Shown here in pieces: positions 53,819-64,000 of a stretch of 64,000 bases of DNA. The stretch covers positions 496,001-560,000 of the forward strand of contig NZ_WOFH01000003.1 in assembly GCF_009733595.1 (NCBI RefSeq), written 5' to 3'. Numbering within the stretch: position 1 is the first letter of the stretch; each line of letters begins with the position of its first letter. The notes under the pieces are model-generated. The model worked only from the letters and a program-made list of their open reading frames with translations, did no database searches and had not been told where the DNA came from. A program made the position numbers and the translations under genes. This DNA is from Actinomadura litoris (GTDB lineage: Bacteria; Actinomycetota; Actinomycetes; Streptosporangiales; Streptosporangiaceae).

Positions 53819-55456
53819 ATGGCGGAGCTGACGATCCGTCCGGACGAGATCCGGAACGCGCTGGAGCGCTTCGTCCAGTCGTACGAGCCTGAGGCCGCCG
53901 CGCGCGAAGAGGTCGGCACCGTTGTCGATTCCGGCGACGGTATCGCCCACGTCGAGGGGCTGCCCTCCGCGATGGCGAACGAGATCCTCGAGTTCGAGGA
54001 CGGTACGCGTGGCCTGGCTCTGAACCTGGACGTACGTGAGATCGGCGCCGTTGTCCTGGGTGACTTCAGCAAGATCGAGGAGGGCCAGAAGGTCCGCCGG
54101 ACCGGCGAGGTCCTCTCGGTCCCGGTCGGCGACGGCTTCCTCGGCCGAGTCGTGGACTCGCTGGGCAACCCACTGGACGGCAAGGGCCCGATCGAGAGCA
54201 CCGAGCGCCGCGCGCTCGAACTGCAGGCGCCCACCGTCGTGCAGCGCCAGTCGGTCAGCGAGCCGCTGCAGACCGGCATCAAGGCGATCGACGCGATGAC
54301 CCCGATCGGCCGCGGCCAGCGCCAGCTGATCATCGGTGACCGGCAGACGGGCAAGACGACCGTCGCCGTGGACACCATCATCAACCAGCGCGAGGCGTGG
54401 GAGTCGGGCGACGAGAGCAAGCAGGTCCGCTGCATCTACGTCGCGGTGGGCCAGAAGGGCTCGACGATCGCCAACGTCCGCCGCTCCCTGGAGGAGGCCG
54501 GCGCGCTGGAGTACACCACGATCGTGGCGGCCCCCGCGTCCGAGCCGGCGGGCTACAAGTACATCGCCCCCTACACCGGGTCGGCGATCGGCCAGCACTG
54601 GATGTACCAGGGCAAGCACGTCCTGATCGTCTTCGACGACCTGTCGAAGCAGGCCGAGGCCTACCGCGCGGTGTCGCTGCTGCTGCGCCGCCCGCCGGGC
54701 CGCGAGGCCTACCCGGGCGACGTCTTCTACCTGCACTCGCGGCTGCTGGAGCGCTGCGCGAAGCTGTCGGACGACCTCGGCGCCGGCTCGATGACGGGTC
54801 TGCCCATCATCGAGACCAAGGGCAACGACGTGTCGGCCTACATCCCGACGAACGTCATCTCGATCACCGACGGGCAGTGCTTCCTGGAGACCGACCTGTT
54901 CAACCAGGGCGTCCGGCCGGCGATCAACGTCGGTATCTCGGTGTCCCGGGTCGGCGGCTCGGCGCAGATCAAGGCGATGCGCAAGGTCGCCGGCACGCTG
55001 CGCCTGGCGCTGTCGCAGTTCCGCGACCTGGAGGCGTTCGCCGCCTTCGCCTCCGACCTGGACGCGGCGTCCCGCGCCCAGCTCGACCGCGGCGCCCGCC
55101 TCGTGGAGCTGCTCAAGCAGCCGCAGGGCAGCCCGTTCCCGGTCGAGCAGGAGGTCGTGTCGGTGTGGGCCGGCACCTCCGGCGCGCTGGACGACGTGCC
55201 CGTCGCCGACATCCGCCGCTTCGAGCGCGAGTTCCTCGACCACGTCGAGCGCGAGGAGGGCGGCCTGCTGACCTCCATCCGCGAGACGGGGCAGCTCTCC
55301 GACGACGGCCTCACCAGCCTCAAGAACGCCATCACGGAGTTCAAGAAGGGCTTCCAGACCAGCGAGGGCGACCTGCTGGGCGCGGAGGAGGCCGCCGAGG
55401 CGATCGACGACGAGGCCGTCCAGCAGGAGACGATCACCCGCGCCAAGAAGAGCTGA
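53819..55456 (+). CDS. atpA: ATP synthase F1 subunit alpha
   Basis: 545 residues. Regulatory nucleotide-binding subunit of the F1 hexamer. Walker [12 protein letters not shown], Walker B-type [16 protein letters not shown], and the family signature [18 protein letters not shown]-terminal beta barrel from [17 protein letters not shown]. The long C-terminal helical domain ends in a short acidic tail, an extension seen in actinobacteria. AGGGAGCAAGAGAGG lies upstream of the ATG. Confidence 0.98.
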   Translation: MAELTIRPDEIRNALERFVQSYEPEAAAREEVGTVVDSGDGIAHVEGLPSAMANEILEFEDGTRGLALNLDVREIGAVVLGDFSKIEEGQKVRRTGEVLSVPVGDGFLGRVVDSLGNPLDGKGPIESTERRALELQAPTVVQRQSVSEPLQTGIKAIDAMTPIGRGQRQLIIGDRQTGKTTVAVDTIINQREAWESGDESKQVRCIYVAVGQKGSTIANVRRSLEEAGALEYTTIVAAPASEPAGYKYIAPYTGSAIGQHWMYQGKHVLIVFDDLSKQAEAYRAVSLLLRRPPGREAYPGDVFYLHSRLLERCAKLSDDLGAGSMTGLPIIETKGNDVSAYIPTNVISITDGQCFLETDLFNQGVRPAINVGISVSRVGGSAQIKAMRKVAGTLRLALSQFRDLEAFAAFASDLDAASRAQLDRGARLVELLKQPQGSPFPVEQEVVSVWAGTSGALDDVPVADIRRFEREFLDHVEREEGGLLTSIRETGQLSDDGLTSLKNAITEFKKGFQTSEGDLLGAEEAAEAIDDEAVQQETITRAKKS

Positions 55457-55462
55457 TCGACG

Positions 55463-57791
<2,329 letters not shown>

Positions 57792-57797
57792 TCCGCT

Positions 57798-57850
57798 CCG
57801 GCGCGTCCGGGCTCCCGTCGCATCGGCGGCACGGGGTCCGGGCGCGCCGG
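57798..57850 (+). other. Imperfect hairpin between atpD and atpC
   Basis: CCGGCGCGTCCGGGCTCC (57798-57815) faces GGGGTCCGGGCGCGCCGG (57833-57850), mostly complementary with a few wobble pairs. It could lower downstream expression or stabilise the upstream message within the operon, since epsilon is needed at one-third the level of beta. Confidence 0.45.
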
Positions 57851-57878
57851 AACCGCTCCAGTATTCGGAGGAGAGACA

Positions 57879-58259
57879 GTGGCAACCCTGAAGGTCGGGC
57901 TGGTGTCGCCGGAGCGCGAGATCTGGTCCGGCGAGGCCAAGATGGTGGTCGCGCAGACCGTCGAGGGCTCGCTCGGCATCCTGCCGGGCCACGCCCCGGT
58001 GCTGGGCGTCCTCCTCGACGGCAGCGTGGTGAAGATCGAGCCCGCCGACGGCGGCGAGCCGATCACCGCGATGGTCGGCAGCGGCTTCTTCTCCGTCGCG
58101 GCGGACGAGGTGTCGGTGCTGGCCGAGCAGGCCGAGCTGAGCGACGAGGTCGACGTGTCGGAGGCGCGCCGGGAGCTGGAGGAGGCGCTCGGCGGCGACG
58201 ACGCGACGGCGGAGCGGCGGGCCCGCGCGCGGCTGCGCGCCGCGGGCATCGAGGCGTAG
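57879..58259 (+). CDS. atpC: ATP synthase F1 subunit epsilon
   Basis: 126 residues from a GTG with GGAGGAGAG upstream. N-terminal beta sandwich with GLVSPEREIWSGEAKMVV and the GSLGILPGHAPVLGVL signature; GFFSVAADEVSVLAEQAEL ends the sandwich, followed by a two-helix C-terminal domain (VSEARRELEEALGG, AERRARARLRAAG) that can inhibit ATP hydrolysis. Last gene of the core operon. Confidence 0.97.
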   Translation: MATLKVGLVSPEREIWSGEAKMVVAQTVEGSLGILPGHAPVLGVLLDGSVVKIEPADGGEPITAMVGSGFFSVAADEVSVLAEQAELSDEVDVSEARRELEEALGGDDATAERRARARLRAAGIEA

Positions 58260-58283
58260 TTTCCGAGCGGACGGTAGGGGGAC

Positions 58284-58751
58284 TTGGGCGGGCACCTGGC
58301 ACTTGATGCGGGCGGGGTGCTCGCCGCCGTCATCGTGGCGGCGGCGCTCGTGTTCGTCGCGATGACCGTCCGCCGGTGGTTGTTCGTCCGCGGCGGCGGC
58401 GCGGTCGAGTGCAGCCTGCGGGTGCTGCCCGCCGGAGCCGAGCCCGGCCCGTGGCGGCTCGGCATCGGCCGCTACAAGGGCGACGTCCTGCACTGGCATC
58501 GGGTGTTCGGCTTCCGCCGCAGGCCCCGGCAGGTGATCCACCGCCGGGGCCTCGTCGTGTCCAACCGCCGCCGCCCCGAGCCGGGCGAGGCCGACGGCCT
58601 GCTGCCGGACGTGAGCGTCATCGAGGTGCGCGACGGCGACCTGACCGTCGAGTTGGCGATGGGCGCCTCGGCGCTGACGGGTTTCCTGGCGTGGCTGGAG
58701 GCGGCGCCGCCCGGCTTTCCGGTCGATCTCCATCCTCCCGACCAGCCCTGA
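58284..58751 (+). CDS. DUF2550 family membrane protein
   Basis: 155 residues, apparently from a TTG at 58284; a GTG at 58317 is an alternative. One N-terminal membrane helix (GVLAAVIVAAALVFVAMTV), then a cytoplasmic beta-rich domain (VECSLRVLPAGAEPGPWRLG, GDVLHWHRVFGF, VIEVRDGDLTVELAM). This family follows atpC in most actinobacteria and is likely co-transcribed (24 bases gap). Function unknown. Confidence 0.8.
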   Translation: MGGHLALDAGGVLAAVIVAAALVFVAMTVRRWLFVRGGGAVECSLRVLPAGAEPGPWRLGIGRYKGDVLHWHRVFGFRRRPRQVIHRRGLVVSNRRRPEPGEADGLLPDVSVIEVRDGDLTVELAMGASALTGFLAWLEAAPPGFPVDLHPPDQP

Positions 58752-58874
58752 TTCAGGATTGGGCAACGGGCGGGTCATGGTTTCGCCTGCCGTGCTCGTG
58801 TCCGGCCGGGCGAACGGGGGCGTGGGAGCAGGATCGCGACGGTCCGCTCCCTTTCCCGTTTCGCAGGAGTGCAC

Positions 58875-60392
58875 GTGCGCAAGCTCCTCATCGGCGTCGC
58901 CGGGTCGTCCGCCGCGCTGGCCCTGTCGGCCGCCATGATGTCCGGCCCTCCGGCGGGCGCCGCGCCCGCGAAGCCGGATCTGGCGAAGCTGGTCACGCTC
59001 AAGGACGTCCGGCGGCATCTGGCGGCGTTCCAGGAGATCGCCGACTACAACGGCGGGAACCGCGCGGCGGGGCGCCCGGGGTACGACGTCTCGGTGAAGT
59101 ACGTGACGGGGCGGCTGAGGGCGGCGGGGCTGACGCCGGTCGTCCAGAGGTTCACGTTCCCCTACTGGAACGAGAAGTCGGGGGCGGTGCTCTCGCAGAC
59201 CGCGCCGCACAAGGCTTCCTACAAGCGCGGGCACGACTTCCTCATCATGCGGTACTCGGGTTCGGGCGACACCACCGGGGCCGTGACGGCGGTGGACCTC
59301 CCGTCCTCGGGTGCGGGCACGAGCGGATGCGAGGGCGCGGACTACAAGGGCTTCACGCAGGGCGCGGTCGCGCTCGTCCAGCGCGGCGGGTGCACGTTCG
59401 AGGCGAAGGCGGAGCGGGCGCGGGAGGCCGGGGCGGCCGCCGTGCTGATCTTCAACACGGCGGCGGAGAAGGGGCCGATCAACGGCACCGCGGAGCGGGC
59501 GCAGGCCCTCCCGGTGCTCGGCGTCACGCACAGGCTGGGGACGAGCCTGGCCAAGGCGTCCCGGGCGTCCGGGGGCGGGCTGCGGCTCCGGGTGAGGACC
59601 GACGTCGCGCAGGGCAGGAGGACCACCTCCAACGTCATCGCCGAGACGCGGCGGGGGCGGCCCGGCAACGTCGTGCTGCTCGGCGCGCATCTGGACAGCG
59701 TCCGCGAGGGCCCGGGGATCAACGACAACGCGACCGGGTCGTCGGCGCTGCTGGCGATCGCCGAGAAGATCTCCGCGCTCGGCGCGAAGGGGCTGCGCAA
59801 CCGGGTGCGCTTCGCCTGGTGGGGGGCCGAGGAGGAGGGCCTGCGCGGGTCCACGCACTACGTGGACGCGCTGAGCCCGGCCGCCCGTTCGGCGATCGCG
59901 CTGAACCTCAACTTCGACATGCTCGGCTCGGTGAACGGCGTCCGCGGCGTGTACGACGGCGACCACTCCGCGCGGGCCGGGGTGAAGGCGCCCGCCGGGT
60001 CGGGCGCGATCGAGAAGATGTTCCGGTGGCACTTCGCCGGGCGCGGGCTGCCGACCACGCAGAGCCCGTTCACCGGACGCTCGGACTACGGCCCGTTCAT
60101 CGAGCACGGCATCCCGTCCGGCGGCATCGACACCGGGGCGAACGGCGTGAAGTCGGCCGGTGAGGCGAAGGTGTTCGGCGGCCGGTCGGGGAAGGTGTAC
60201 GACCCCTGCTACCACGCCAGGTGCGACCGGCTGAAGAACGTCGACATGAGGCTGCTGGACACCAACACCGACGCGATCGCCGCCGTCACCCAGCACCTGG
60301 CCGAGAGCACCGTGGCCGTCAACGGGCACGCGCGGCGCCTGGACGCGCCCGCGCCGGCGCCGTCCTACCAGGGCGACCGGCTCACCCGCTGA
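58875..60392 (+). CDS. Secreted M28 aminopeptidase with PA domain
   Basis: 505 residues from the GTG at 58875, with AGGAG 5 bases upstream. Signal peptide (KLLIGVAGSSAALALSAAMM ... GAAPA). A protease-associated domain is inserted at about residues 130-245 (GFTQGAVALVQRGGCTFEAK). The catalytic M28 domain shows zinc ligands in LLGAHLDSVREGPGINDNAT, the general-base Glu in WWGAEEEGLRGST, Asp in LNLNFDMLGS, and a late YDPCYHARCD with the final His. Likely exported and active on N-terminal residues of peptides. Its stop overlaps the convergent LysR stop by 11 bases. Confidence 0.92.
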   Translation: MRKLLIGVAGSSAALALSAAMMSGPPAGAAPAKPDLAKLVTLKDVRRHLAAFQEIADYNGGNRAAGRPGYDVSVKYVTGRLRAAGLTPVVQRFTFPYWNEKSGAVLSQTAPHKASYKRGHDFLIMRYSGSGDTTGAVTAVDLPSSGAGTSGCEGADYKGFTQGAVALVQRGGCTFEAKAERAREAGAAAVLIFNTAAEKGPINGTAERAQALPVLGVTHRLGTSLAKASRASGGGLRLRVRTDVAQGRRTTSNVIAETRRGRPGNVVLLGAHLDSVREGPGINDNATGSSALLAIAEKISALGAKGLRNRVRFAWWGAEEEGLRGSTHYVDALSPAARSAIALNLNFDMLGSVNGVRGVYDGDHSARAGVKAPAGSGAIEKMFRWHFAGRGLPTTQSPFTGRSDYGPFIEHGIPSGGIDTGANGVKSAGEAKVFGGRSGKVYDPCYHARCDRLKNVDMRLLDTNTDAIAAVTQHLAESTVAVNGHARRLDAPAPAPSYQGDRLTR

Positions 60393-61317
60393 ACGCGGCG
60401 CGGTCGGGCGGCGGGAGCCACTCGCCGGACGGGTCGAACGGCCGGTGCCCCGCCGTGACATGGGCGATGAGCGGCGGCAGCGCCGGATGCCCGTTCGGCG
60501 CGTGCCACATCAGCGACCACGGGAACACCGGTGCCGGCTCGACGACCGGGAGCACCCGGACGTCCGGGTGCGGCGGCAGGCGGATGTCCTTGCCGACGAT
60601 GCCGTAGAGCGTCGCGGACGCGGCGATCCGCTCCACGTAGTGCTCCAGCCCGAAGTTGGGGCCGGACGGGTCGGTGCCGATGCCGAGGTCGGCGCTGAGG
60701 TAGCGGTAGAACTCGACCCACTCGCTCTCCCGGGCGTTGCCGGGCATCCACGCCGTCGTGCCCGCGAGTTCGGCCGCCCGGACGTGCGCGCGGCCCGCGA
60801 GCCGGTGGCCGCGTCCGACGAGGACGTGCAGGGGTTCCAGGTGGGCGGGGACGCGCGCGATGCCCTCGTCCAGGGCGGCGGTGGCGCGGCCGAGGAAGGC
60901 GTCGAGCGCGCCCGCGAGCAGCGCGGGGCCCGCGGTGGCGAGCCCGTCGGAGGTGAGGATCTCGATCTCCACGTCCGGCCGCGCCTCGTGGAACCCGCGG
61001 ATCAGCGCGGTCGAGACGAGGCGGGTGCCGAGCACGTCCACCCGCAGCGGGCGCGGGCCGCCCCGCGCCCGCTCCACCGCCTGGTCGGCGAGCACGAGCA
61101 GCGCGCGGGCCGGGACGAGGAACGCGCGCCCCTCCGCCGTCGGCTCGGCGCCGCCGCGCGTCCTGGCCAGCAGTGGCGTGCCGAGGTGGGCCTCCAGCCT
61201 GGCGACGCGCTTGGACACCGCCTGCTGGCTGAGGCCGAGCCGGTCGGCGGCGGCGCTGAACGAGCGGTCGGCGGCCACCGCGACGAAGGCGCGCACCGCG
61301 CCGAGATCCAGGTCCAT
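60382..61317 (-). CDS. LysR-family transcriptional regulator
   Basis: 311 residues from the ATG at 61317, with AGGAGG 6 bases upstream; the very long open frame beyond it is antisense to dnaE. N-terminal winged HTH: LDLGAVRAFVAVAADRSFSA, then RLGLSQQAVSKRVARLEAHL and PLLARTRGG. C-terminal substrate-binding domain from about residue 90 (PLRVDVLGTRLVSTALIRGF). Divergent from the DnaE gene, 117 bases apart; classic LysR logic would have it control its divergent neighbour, though polymerase genes are unusual targets. Confidence 0.9.
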   Translation of the reverse strand: MDLDLGAVRAFVAVAADRSFSAAADRLGLSQQAVSKRVARLEAHLGTPLLARTRGGAEPTAEGRAFLVPARALLVLADQAVERARGGPRPLRVDVLGTRLVSTALIRGFHEARPDVEIEILTSDGLATAGPALLAGALDAFLGRATAALDEGIARVPAHLEPLHVLVGRGHRLAGRAHVRAAELAGTTAWMPGNARESEWVEFYRYLSADLGIGTDPSGPNFGLEHYVERIAASATLYGIVGKDIRLPPHPDVRVLPVVEPAPVFPWSLMWHAPNGHPALPPLIAHVTAGHRPFDPSGEWLPPPDRAAFSG

Positions 61318-61434
61318 CCAGCTCCTCCTACAACCTCGGGTTGTTCTGGCTGACGTGTCGGTTGTTGGACACCCTGCCTTGAACGGCGATGGGATGCGGT
61401 CGCCGACGAAGGCTACAACCGCTGGAGGTGACGG

Positions 61435-64000
61435 ATGGAATCCTTCGTGCACCTGCACGTCCATACCGAGTACTCGATGCTGGACGGCGCCGCCAAGGTG
61501 GGCCCGCTCATGGACGAGGTCGCGCGGCTCGGTATGCCCGCCGTCGCGATGAGCGACCACGGCAACGTGTACGGCGCGCACGAGTTCCATCGCACGGCCG
61601 TGGCCCGGGGCGTCAAGCCCGTCATCGGCATCGAGGCGTATGTGGCGCCCGCGTCCCGGCGGCACCGCGAGCCGGTGTTCTGGAGCGAGGACCCGGCGCT
61701 GCGCCGGTCCGACGAGACGACCGGCGCGGGCGGCGACGTCTCCGGGCGCGGCCTCTACACGCACATGACGATGTGGGCCGAGTCCGCCGAGGGGCTGCGG
61801 AACCTGTTCCGGCTCCAGTCGCGGGCGTGGCTGGAGGGCCGCGCGCAGAAGTACCCGCGCATGGACGACGAGCTGCTCGCCGAGCACGCGCGGGGGATCA
61901 TCGCGACGACGGGCTGCCCGTCGGGGGAGGTCCAGACCCGGCTGCGGCTCGGCCAGTACGACGCGGCCGTCGCCGCCGCGTCCCGCTACCGCGACCTGTT
62001 CGGCGCCGGGAACTACTTCCTGGAGCTGATGGACCACGGGCTGCCGATCGAGCGCCGCGTCCGCGACGACCTGCTGCGCGTCGGCCGCGACCTCGGTCTG
62101 CCGCCGCTCGCGACCAACGACTCCCACTACGTCACGCAGGACCGCGCGGAGGCGCACGACGCGCTGCTGTGCATCGGCACCGGCAAACAGCTCGCCGACA
62201 CCGACAGGTTCCGCTTCGGCGGCAGCGGCTACCACCTGAAGACGGCGCGGGAGATGCGCGGGATGTGGGACGCGCAGGTCCCCGGCGCCTGCGACAACAC
62301 GCTGCTGATCGCCGAGCGCGCCGGGGACTACGCGCCGGTGTTCGCCCACCGCGACCTCATGCCGAAGTTCCCCGTCCCGGACGGGGAGACCGAGGCGTCC
62401 TGGCTGCGCGCCGAGACGCTGCGCGGCGCGCGCCGCCGCTACCGGGGCGATCCGCCGCGGGAGGTGCTGGAGCGCATCGACTACGAGCTGTCGGTCATCG
62501 AGGGGATGGGCTTCCCCGGCTACTTCCTGGTCGTCGCCGACATCTGCCGGCACGCCCGCGCGGAGGGGATCGGGCTCGGCCCGGGACGCGGCTCCGCGAC
62601 CGGCTCCATGGTCGCCTACTGCACCGGCATCACCGAGCTGGACCCGATCGAGCACAAGCTGATCTTCGAACGGTTCCTCAACCCCGAGCGCGTCACGATG
62701 CCCGACATCGACCTGGACTTCGACGACCGCCGCCGGGACGAGATGATCGAGTACGTGACCCGCCGCTACGGCGGCGACCGCGTCTGCCAGATCGTCACGT
62801 TCAGCACGATCAAGGCGAAGGCCGCCGTCAAGGACGCGGGCCGCGTGCTCGGCTACCCCTACGCGCTCGGCGACCGGATCACCAAGGCGTTCCCGGCGGC
62901 GGCGGGCGGCCAGGAGATCCCGCTCGCCGCCGTCCACGACCCGGCGCACCCGCGCTACGCCGAGGCGACCGAGCTGCGCCGGATGTACGCGGAGGAGCCC
63001 GACGTCAAGCGTGTGATCGATACCGCGCTCGGCGTCGAGGGGCTGACCCGCGGCACCGGCGTGCACGCGGCGGGCGTGATCCTCTCCTCCGACCCGCTGA
63101 TCGACGTGCTGCCGCTGGCCCGCCCGAAGGCCGACGGCCCGGTGGTCACCGGCTTCCCGTTCACCCAGGCCGAGGACATGGGCCTGCTGAAGATGGACTT
63201 CCTCGGCCTGCGCAACCTCACGGTCATCAACGACGCCGTCGCGGGTGTGAAGGCCAACAAGGGCGTGGAGATCGACATCCTCGACGTCCCGCTGGACGAC
63301 CCCACGACCTACGCGCTGCTCGCGCGCGGCGACACGCTCGGGGTGTTCCAGCTCGACGGCGGCGGCATGCGGACGCTGCTGAAGCTGATGCGGCCGACCG
63401 AGTTCACCGACATCGCCGCCGTGTCCGCGCTGTACCGGCCGGGCCCGATGGAGATGAACGCCCACACCAACTACGCGCTGCGCAAGACCGGGCGGCAGAA
63501 GGTCGAGCCCATCCACCCCGAGCTGGGCGAGGCGCTCGAACCGATCCTCGGCGACACCTACCACCTCGTCGTCTTCCAGGAGCAGGTCATGGCGATCGCG
63601 CAGCGGCTCGCCGGATACTCGCTGGGCGCCGCCGACCTGCTGCGCCGCGCGATGGGCAAGAAGAAGAAGGAGGTCCTGGACGCCGAATGGGACCGGTTCC
63701 GCGCCGGGATGAGCGAGCGGGGCCACTCCGACGAGGCGATCCGCGCGGTGTGGGACGTCCTCGTGCCGTTCAGCGGCTACGGGTTCAACAAGTCGCACAC
63801 CGCCGGGTACGGCCTGGTCTCCTACTGGACGGCCTACCTGAAGGCCAACCATCCCGCCGAGTACCTGGCCGCGCTGCTGACGTCGGTCGGCGACGACAAG
63901 GACAAGATGGCGGTCTACCTGTCGGACTGCCGCCGCCTCGGCATCCGGGTGCTGCCGCCGGACGTCAACCAGAGCGCCCTGGACTTCACCGCCGTCGGCG
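61435..64000 (+). CDS. dnaE: DNA polymerase III alpha subunit, DnaE1-type (partial, runs off the window)
   Basis: 855 residues visible from an ATG with GGAGG 6 bases upstream; the frame stays open to the last base. N-terminal PHP domain: [20 protein letters not shown] and [14 protein letters not shown] carry metal-binding residues. Polymerase: [17 protein letters not shown], the catalytic Asp pair in [16 protein letters not shown], the third Asp region ([12 protein letters not shown]), [10 protein letters not shown], and [10 protein letters not shown] with [14 protein letters not shown]. The N-terminus is of the replicative DnaE1 type, not the DnaE2/ImuC mutasome type. Whether it is the main replicative gene or an extra copy cannot be told from the window. 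Confidence 0.92.
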   Translation, partial: MESFVHLHVHTEYSMLDGAAKVGPLMDEVARLGMPAVAMSDHGNVYGAHEFHRTAVARGVKPVIGIEAYVAPASRRHREPVFWSEDPALRRSDETTGAGGDVSGRGLYTHMTMWAESAEGLRNLFRLQSRAWLEGRAQKYPRMDDELLAEHARGIIATTGCPSGEVQTRLRLGQYDAAVAAASRYRDLFGAGNYFLELMDHGLPIERRVRDDLLRVGRDLGLPPLATNDSHYVTQDRAEAHDALLCIGTGKQLADTDRFRFGGSGYHLKTAREMRGMWDAQVPGACDNTLLIAERAGDYAPVFAHRDLMPKFPVPDGETEASWLRAETLRGARRRYRGDPPREVLERIDYELSVIEGMGFPGYFLVVADICRHARAEGIGLGPGRGSATGSMVAYCTGITELDPIEHKLIFERFLNPERVTMPDIDLDFDDRRRDEMIEYVTRRYGGDRVCQIVTFSTIKAKAAVKDAGRVLGYPYALGDRITKAFPAAAGGQEIPLAAVHDPAHPRYAEATELRRMYAEEPDVKRVIDTALGVEGLTRGTGVHAAGVILSSDPLIDVLPLARPKADGPVVTGFPFTQAEDMGLLKMDFLGLRNLTVINDAVAGVKANKGVEIDILDVPLDDPTTYALLARGDTLGVFQLDGGGMRTLLKLMRPTEFTDIAAVSALYRPGPMEMNAHTNYALRKTGRQKVEPIHPELGEALEPILGDTYHLVVFQEQVMAIAQRLAGYSLGAADLLRRAMGKKKKEVLDAEWDRFRAGMSERGHSDEAIRAVWDVLVPFSGYGFNKSHTAGYGLVSYWTAYLKANHPAEYLAALLTSVGDDKDKMAVYLSDCRRLGIRVLPPDVNQSALDFTAVG

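Noticed and set aside
61318..63852. Open frame extending the LysR gene far upstream on the minus strand
   Set aside because: It is antisense to the DnaE gene; the LysR family start at 61317 has its own AGGAGG site and begins the winged helix directly.

Overview
The window is high-GC DNA with GTG and TTG starts, many apparently leaderless genes, 4-bp stop/start overlaps, and the gene order tRNA-Arg, response regulator, DALR protein, lysA-hom-thrC-thrB, rho, rpmE-prfA-prmC-Sua5, WecA-type transferase, atp operon. That order is the familiar one of filamentous actinomycetes (Streptomyces and relatives). The overall look suggests an Actinomadura/Thermomonosporaceae-type organism; the genus is my inference.

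Left part (1-8.6 kb): the tail of an unknown gene, then a minus-strand five-gene operon (TauD/TfdA-type oxygenase, solute-binding lipoprotein, two ABC exporter half-transporters, AraC regulator), then a multi-pass membrane protein.

Middle part (8.77-25.0 kb): a probable genomic island. At its right edge is an intact tRNA-Arg(CCG), minus strand, 24961-25032. At its left edge, in the same orientation, is a 40-nt copy of the 3' half of a tRNA-Arg (8771-8810, 35 of 40 identical), followed at once by a decayed tyrosine-recombinase fragment (8911-9150). The ~16 kb between holds a beta-propeller glycosidase-like gene, a sulfotransferase, a hydrolase, an AraC regulator and a conflict/defence module. 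The module is a CATRA-associated small protein, a CATRA-N protein fused to a TIR-like domain, a convergent transmembrane-macro protein of the type II Thoeris effector kind, a 1449-residue TPR-CHAT (caspase-like) protease with its His/Cys dyad intact, and a second TPR protein. Pseudogene debris and one small conserved gene follow. This is the most interesting part of the window.

Conserved backbone (25-40 kb): CheY-like regulator, stand-alone DALR (ArgS-like) protein, lysA, hom, thrC, thrB, rho with two perfect terminator hairpins, a NarL-type sensor kinase and its regulator separated by a terminator, rpmE, prfA, prmC and a Sua5/YrdC protein.

Regulatory and membrane region (40-50 kb): PadR with a palindromic operator over its -35 and a HAAS-type membrane partner; two related small membrane proteins; a response regulator and two paralogous histidine kinases that each carry a second, degenerate kinase-like half; an ECF sigma-factor remnant; a small secreted protein; a DUF2207 protein; and a WecA/MraY-type glycosyl-1-phosphate transferase.

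Right part (50-64 kb): the complete F1Fo ATP synthase operon (subunit I-like, AtpZ-like, atpBEFHAGDC, with a palindromic repeat inside atpH), a DUF2550 protein, a secreted M28 aminopeptidase, a LysR regulator, and the first 2.5 kb of a DnaE-type DNA polymerase III alpha gene that runs off the window.
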